This document shows, piece by piece, positions 4,968 through 7,384 of a stretch of 7,384 nucleotides of DNA (the stretch's first letter is position 1; every line of letters begins with the position of its first letter). A model generated the notes under the pieces. It was not told the origin of the DNA, did no database searches, and worked only from the letters and a program-made list of their open reading frames with translations. The translations under genes were made by a program, and so were the position numbers. Source of the DNA: Planctomycetota bacterium (GTDB lineage: Bacteria > Planctomycetota > UBA11346); the NCBI GenBank assembly GCA_947440715.1, contig CANETI010000120.1, positions 1-7,384 on the forward strand. The letters run 5' to 3'.

Positions 4968-6299
4968 ATGCCAACCATCACAAAAGTGACTGTCCAAGAT
5001 ATCCGCTTTCCCACATCGCAGGCAAAGGACGGCTCCGATGCGATGAATCCCGATCCAGATTATTCCGCCGCATATGTGATTGTGCACACGGATGATCCGA
5101 AACTGAGTGGTCATGGCATTACGTTTACCATTGGACGTGGTAATGAATTGTGTGTCGCCGCCGTGCATGCGATGGCGCCCTTGGTGGTGGGTCGCACCTT
5201 GGAATCGTTCACCAAAGATATGGGTGCCTGTTGGCGGCATTTAACGGGGGACAGTCAATTACGCTGGCTTGGACCTGAAAAAGGCGTGATCCATTTAGCC
5301 ACCGCAGCCGTGGTCAATGCGCTGTGGGATATGTGGGCGAAACAGCAGGGCAAACCACTGTGGCGTTTATTGGTCGATATGTCGCCGGAAGAATTAGTTC
5401 GCTGCATCGATTTCCGTTATATTACGGATGCAATTACCCAGGATGAGGCCATCGCCTTGTTGCGTAAACGCGATGCCACCAAGGCCGAACGCATAGCAAT
5501 ATTACAGAAACGTGGCGTGCCAGCTTACACGACCTCGGCAGGATGGTTGGGGTATAGCGATGAAAAATTGCGTCGTTTATGCCGCGAAGCGATCGCAGAT
5601 GGATTTACCCATCTCAAAATTAAAGTGGGTCGCGACTTGGCCGATGATATTCGCCGCGCGCGCATCATTCGTGAAGAAATTGGCTACGAACGCAAATTAA
5701 TGATGGATGCCAATCAAGTGTGGGACGTGCCGCAGGCCATAACCAACATGCGCGAGTTAGCGCAATTCAAACCGTGGTGGATCGAAGAACCAACCAGCCC
5801 TGATGACGTCTTAGGGCACGCGACGATTGCCGCCGCATTGAAACCATTGGGTATTGGCGTTGCCACGGGCGAACACGGCATGAATCGCGTGTTGTTTAAA
5901 CAGTTACTGCAAGCCAACGCGATTAGTTTCTGCCAAATTGATTCCTGTCGCTTAGGTGGGGTCAATGAAATTTTGTCCGTGTATTTGATGGCAGCGAAAT
6001 TCGGCGTGCCGGTTTGTCCGCATGCCGGTGGCGTTGGTTTATGCGAATACGTGCAGCACCTCAGTATGTGGGACTACGTCAGCGTTGTCGGAACCACCGA
6101 AGGCCGCGTCACGGAATTTGTCGATCATTTACACGAACACTTCTTTGATCCCTGCATCGTCAAAGATAGTCACTACATGCCACCAAGTCGGCCTGGGTAT
6201 TCTATTGAGATGAAACCAGCATCGTTGAATGATCATGTCTATCCCACCGGACCGGTGTGGCAGGCGATTTTAACAAATAAAACCAAGGCGGCGAAATAA
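4968..6299 (+). CDS. fucD: L-fuconate dehydratase (enolase superfamily)
   Basis: A 443-residue enolase-superfamily enzyme that removes water from L-fuconate to give 2-keto-3-deoxy-L-fuconate in the cytosol, with Mg2+ as cofactor. It resembles the characterised Xanthomonas campestris enzyme and its human homologue ENOSF1 along its length. The N-terminal capping domain (1-140) carries RFPTSQAKDGSDAMNPDPDY, the substrate-gripping loop of this family. In the barrel I see K217-I-K219 (general base), metal ligands D247 (MMDANQVWD), E273 (WIEEPTSPDDVLGHA) and E302 (TGEHGMNR), D325 (QIDSCRLGGVNE) and H352 (CPHAGGVGLCEYVQHL), the His/Asp dyad. Every catalytic residue is present and the length is normal, so it should be active. 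The ribosome site is weak (GAAAG before ATG). It is separated from the SDR by 2 nt, indicating one transcript. This is the best-supported substrate assignment in the window, although related 6-deoxy and pentonic acids are also accepted by such enzymes. Confidence 0.95.
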   Translation: MPTITKVTVQDIRFPTSQAKDGSDAMNPDPDYSAAYVIVHTDDPKLSGHGITFTIGRGNELCVAAVHAMAPLVVGRTLESFTKDMGACWRHLTGDSQLRWLGPEKGVIHLATAAVVNALWDMWAKQQGKPLWRLLVDMSPEELVRCIDFRYITDAITQDEAIALLRKRDATKAERIAILQKRGVPAYTTSAGWLGYSDEKLRRLCREAIADGFTHLKIKVGRDLADDIRRARIIREEIGYERKLMMDANQVWDVPQAITNMRELAQFKPWWIEEPTSPDDVLGHATIAAALKPLGIGVATGEHGMNRVLFKQLLQANAISFCQIDSCRLGGVNEILSVYLMAAKFGVPVCPHAGGVGLCEYVQHLSMWDYVSVVGTTEGRVTEFVDHLHEHFFDPCIVKDSHYMPPSRPGYSIEMKPASLNDHVYPTGPVWQAILTNKTKAAK

Positions 6300-6301
6300 T
6301 T

Positions 6302-7279
6302 ATGGGACAGCGTATTCTGATTACTGGCGGCTGCGGATTCTTTGGCACCTGGATTATTAAACGCTTATTAGATGACGGCGATCACCCGATTGTTTTAGAC
6401 GTGGCGAAAACCACCAAGCGCTGGGAAATGATTATGAGCGCAGAGGAAATCGCGCGCATTCCATTTCATCAAGGTCAAATCGATGACACCGACGCCGTGT
6501 TAGCGTTGTGCGCCAAAGAAAAACCCGACGCCATTATTCACCTTGCCGCTTTGCAGGTGCCAACGTGCCGCGACAAACCATTGGCAGGCGCGAAGGTCAA
6601 CGTCATCGGCACGTTGAATATTTTTGAAGCCGCCAAAGCCAGACGCGATGCCGACGGCGTGTTGCCGCGTATTGTTTACGCATCGAGTGCAGCGGTATTC
6701 GGCCCAGACGCAGAATATGCTGAAACGCACGTTGGCGACCAAGCCGCGCTCAAACCCACAACGCATTACGGCGCTTACAAAGTGTGCAATGAAGCCTGCG
6801 CCAAAGCCTATTGGATTGCGAATCAAATCCCCAGCGTCGGTTTACGTCCGCTGACCGTGTACGGTCCAGGCCGCGATACCGGCATGACCTCGTTCCCAAC
6901 GCGTGCGTTGGCGGCGGCATTATTGGGACAGACATTTGATATCCCATTCACCGGCACAACCGCTTACATCCACATGCGCGAAGTCGCCGACATGTTTGTC
7001 ACCGCCGCCCGTAGTCCGATGACGGATGGTTTAGTCTACACCGTTGGTGGCGATGTCGTGGATATGCCCGCCTTTGTCGCCGCTGCTGACCGAGTTATCC
7101 CAGGCGCAGCAAAATTGATCACCATCTCTGGCGCACCGTTGCCCATCACCAGCAAAGTCGATGACGCCAGTTTACGCCGCACCTACCCAGGATTATTACG
7201 CATTCCGCTAGCGCAGGGACTGAGTGAAACCGTCGCCGTATTCAAACAATTACAGCAGCGCGGCGCGTTGACGGTGTAA
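6302..7279 (+). CDS. NAD-dependent epimerase/dehydratase-family protein (extended SDR)
   Basis: A 325-residue Rossmann-fold enzyme of the extended SDR class. The dinucleotide motif TGGCGFFG lies at 8-15, and an acidic residue ends the second strand (D33 in VLDVA), which favours NAD over NADP. Other landmarks are HLAALQVP (80-87), ASSAAVFG (127-134) with the catalytic Ser, Y156-GAY-K160 as the catalytic pair, and RPLTVYGPGRDTGMTS (182-197). It begins 2 nt after the fuconate dehydratase stop, so it almost certainly acts in the same pathway. Nucleotide-sugar epimerases share this fold, but the genomic context suggests oxidation of a free sugar or sugar acid, as in uronate or erythronate dehydrogenases of this class. 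It may be the sugar dehydrogenase that makes the lactone, or the 2-keto-3-deoxy-L-fuconate dehydrogenase, normally a shorter classical SDR. Family sure, reaction inferred. No intrinsic terminator with a T-run follows. Confidence 0.9.
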   Translation: MGQRILITGGCGFFGTWIIKRLLDDGDHPIVLDVAKTTKRWEMIMSAEEIARIPFHQGQIDDTDAVLALCAKEKPDAIIHLAALQVPTCRDKPLAGAKVNVIGTLNIFEAAKARRDADGVLPRIVYASSAAVFGPDAEYAETHVGDQAALKPTTHYGAYKVCNEACAKAYWIANQIPSVGLRPLTVYGPGRDTGMTSFPTRALAAALLGQTFDIPFTGTTAYIHMREVADMFVTAARSPMTDGLVYTVGGDVVDMPAFVAAADRVIPGAAKLITISGAPLPITSKVDDASLRRTYPGLLRIPLAQGLSETVAVFKQLQQRGALTV

Positions 7280-7290
7280 GGAGCAAGCCA

Positions 7291-7367
7291 GCCCCAGGCA
7301 GGGACGGCGAAGTTGCAAGCCCAGTATTTGAGTGCTGGGAAATGTTAGAAATGAGTCCTGGAGGGAC
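7291..7367. repeat. Series of three short hairpins, possible intergenic repeat element
   Basis: After the SDR stop come three inverted repeats in a row: CCC-AGGCA-GGG (7293-7303, 3 bp), CCCAGTA-TTTGAG-TGCTGGG (7320-7339, 7 bp with one G-T pair) and GTCC-TGGAG-GGAC (7355-7367, 4 bp). The first and third share the core GGGACG just after or within the 3' arm (7301-7306, 7364-7368 region). No T-run follows any of them, so they are not intrinsic terminators. The regular succession suggests a repeated non-coding element cut by the window edge. This cannot be confirmed from one copy. Confidence 0.35.
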
Positions 7368-7384
7368 GCCCCGCTGCCAGCCCG

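Noticed and set aside
7320..7339. Intrinsic terminator after the SDR gene
   Set aside because: The hairpin is real, but AAATGTTAG follows instead of a T-run on the plus strand, and there is no T-run on the minus strand either.

Overview
The window is bacterial: densely packed intron-free genes, visible Shine-Dalgarno sites before several of them, an intrinsic terminator, and a lipoprotein signal with a lipobox. By eye G+C is about 50-55% in most genes, with heavy use of both CGC (Arg) and TTA (Leu) codons. The lineage is not fixed by what is here. The animal-type adenylosuccinate lyase and the bacilliredoxin would suit a Verrucomicrobia/Planctomycetes-like or similar group. The DUF3574 lipoprotein and the non-phosphorylating L-fucose route would also suit a proteobacterium. 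I would only say 'probably Gram-negative'.

Layout. (1) 1-415, minus: N-terminal part of adenylosuccinate lyase (purB), running off the left edge. (2) 416-599: divergent intergenic region. (3) 600-2592, plus: a fumarylacetoacetate-hydrolase-family enzyme, a nitrilase-superfamily amidohydrolase 22 nt later, and a strikingly AT-rich 104-residue protein of unknown function 6 nt after that. (4) 2592-2677: a perfect hairpin on the stop codon of the unknown gene, then a bidirectional intrinsic terminator between converging units. (5) 2703-3643, minus: a DUF3574 lipoprotein followed by a BrxA/BrxB-type bacilliredoxin. (6) 3644-4008: an intergenic stretch with a CTAG-rich palindromic site and a small hydrophobic ORF whose stop overlaps the next start (ATGA). 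(7) 4009-7279, plus: an amidohydrolase of the L-fuconolactonase type, L-fuconate dehydratase, and an extended short-chain dehydrogenase starting 2 nt after the dehydratase. (8) 7280-7384: a run of three short hairpins, possibly an intergenic repeat cut by the right edge.

How the genes fit together. The lactonase, the dehydratase, the FAH-family hydrolase and possibly the extended SDR match steps of the non-phosphorylating L-fucose (or closely related 6-deoxyhexose/pentose) pathway: sugar -> lactone -> aldonate -> 2-keto-3-deoxy-aldonate -> 2,4-diketo-3-deoxy-aldonate -> pyruvate plus lactate. The 2-keto-3-deoxy-L-fuconate dehydrogenase and a transporter are not seen, and the hydrolase is separated from the other enzymes by about 2.5 kb of apparently unrelated genes. 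I see no CRISPR array, tRNA, rRNA or intact mobile element. I found no clear new system; the most unexplained items are the AT-rich ORF at 2278-2592, the two mini-ORFs joined by ATGA overlaps to the lactonase, and the hairpin series at the right end.
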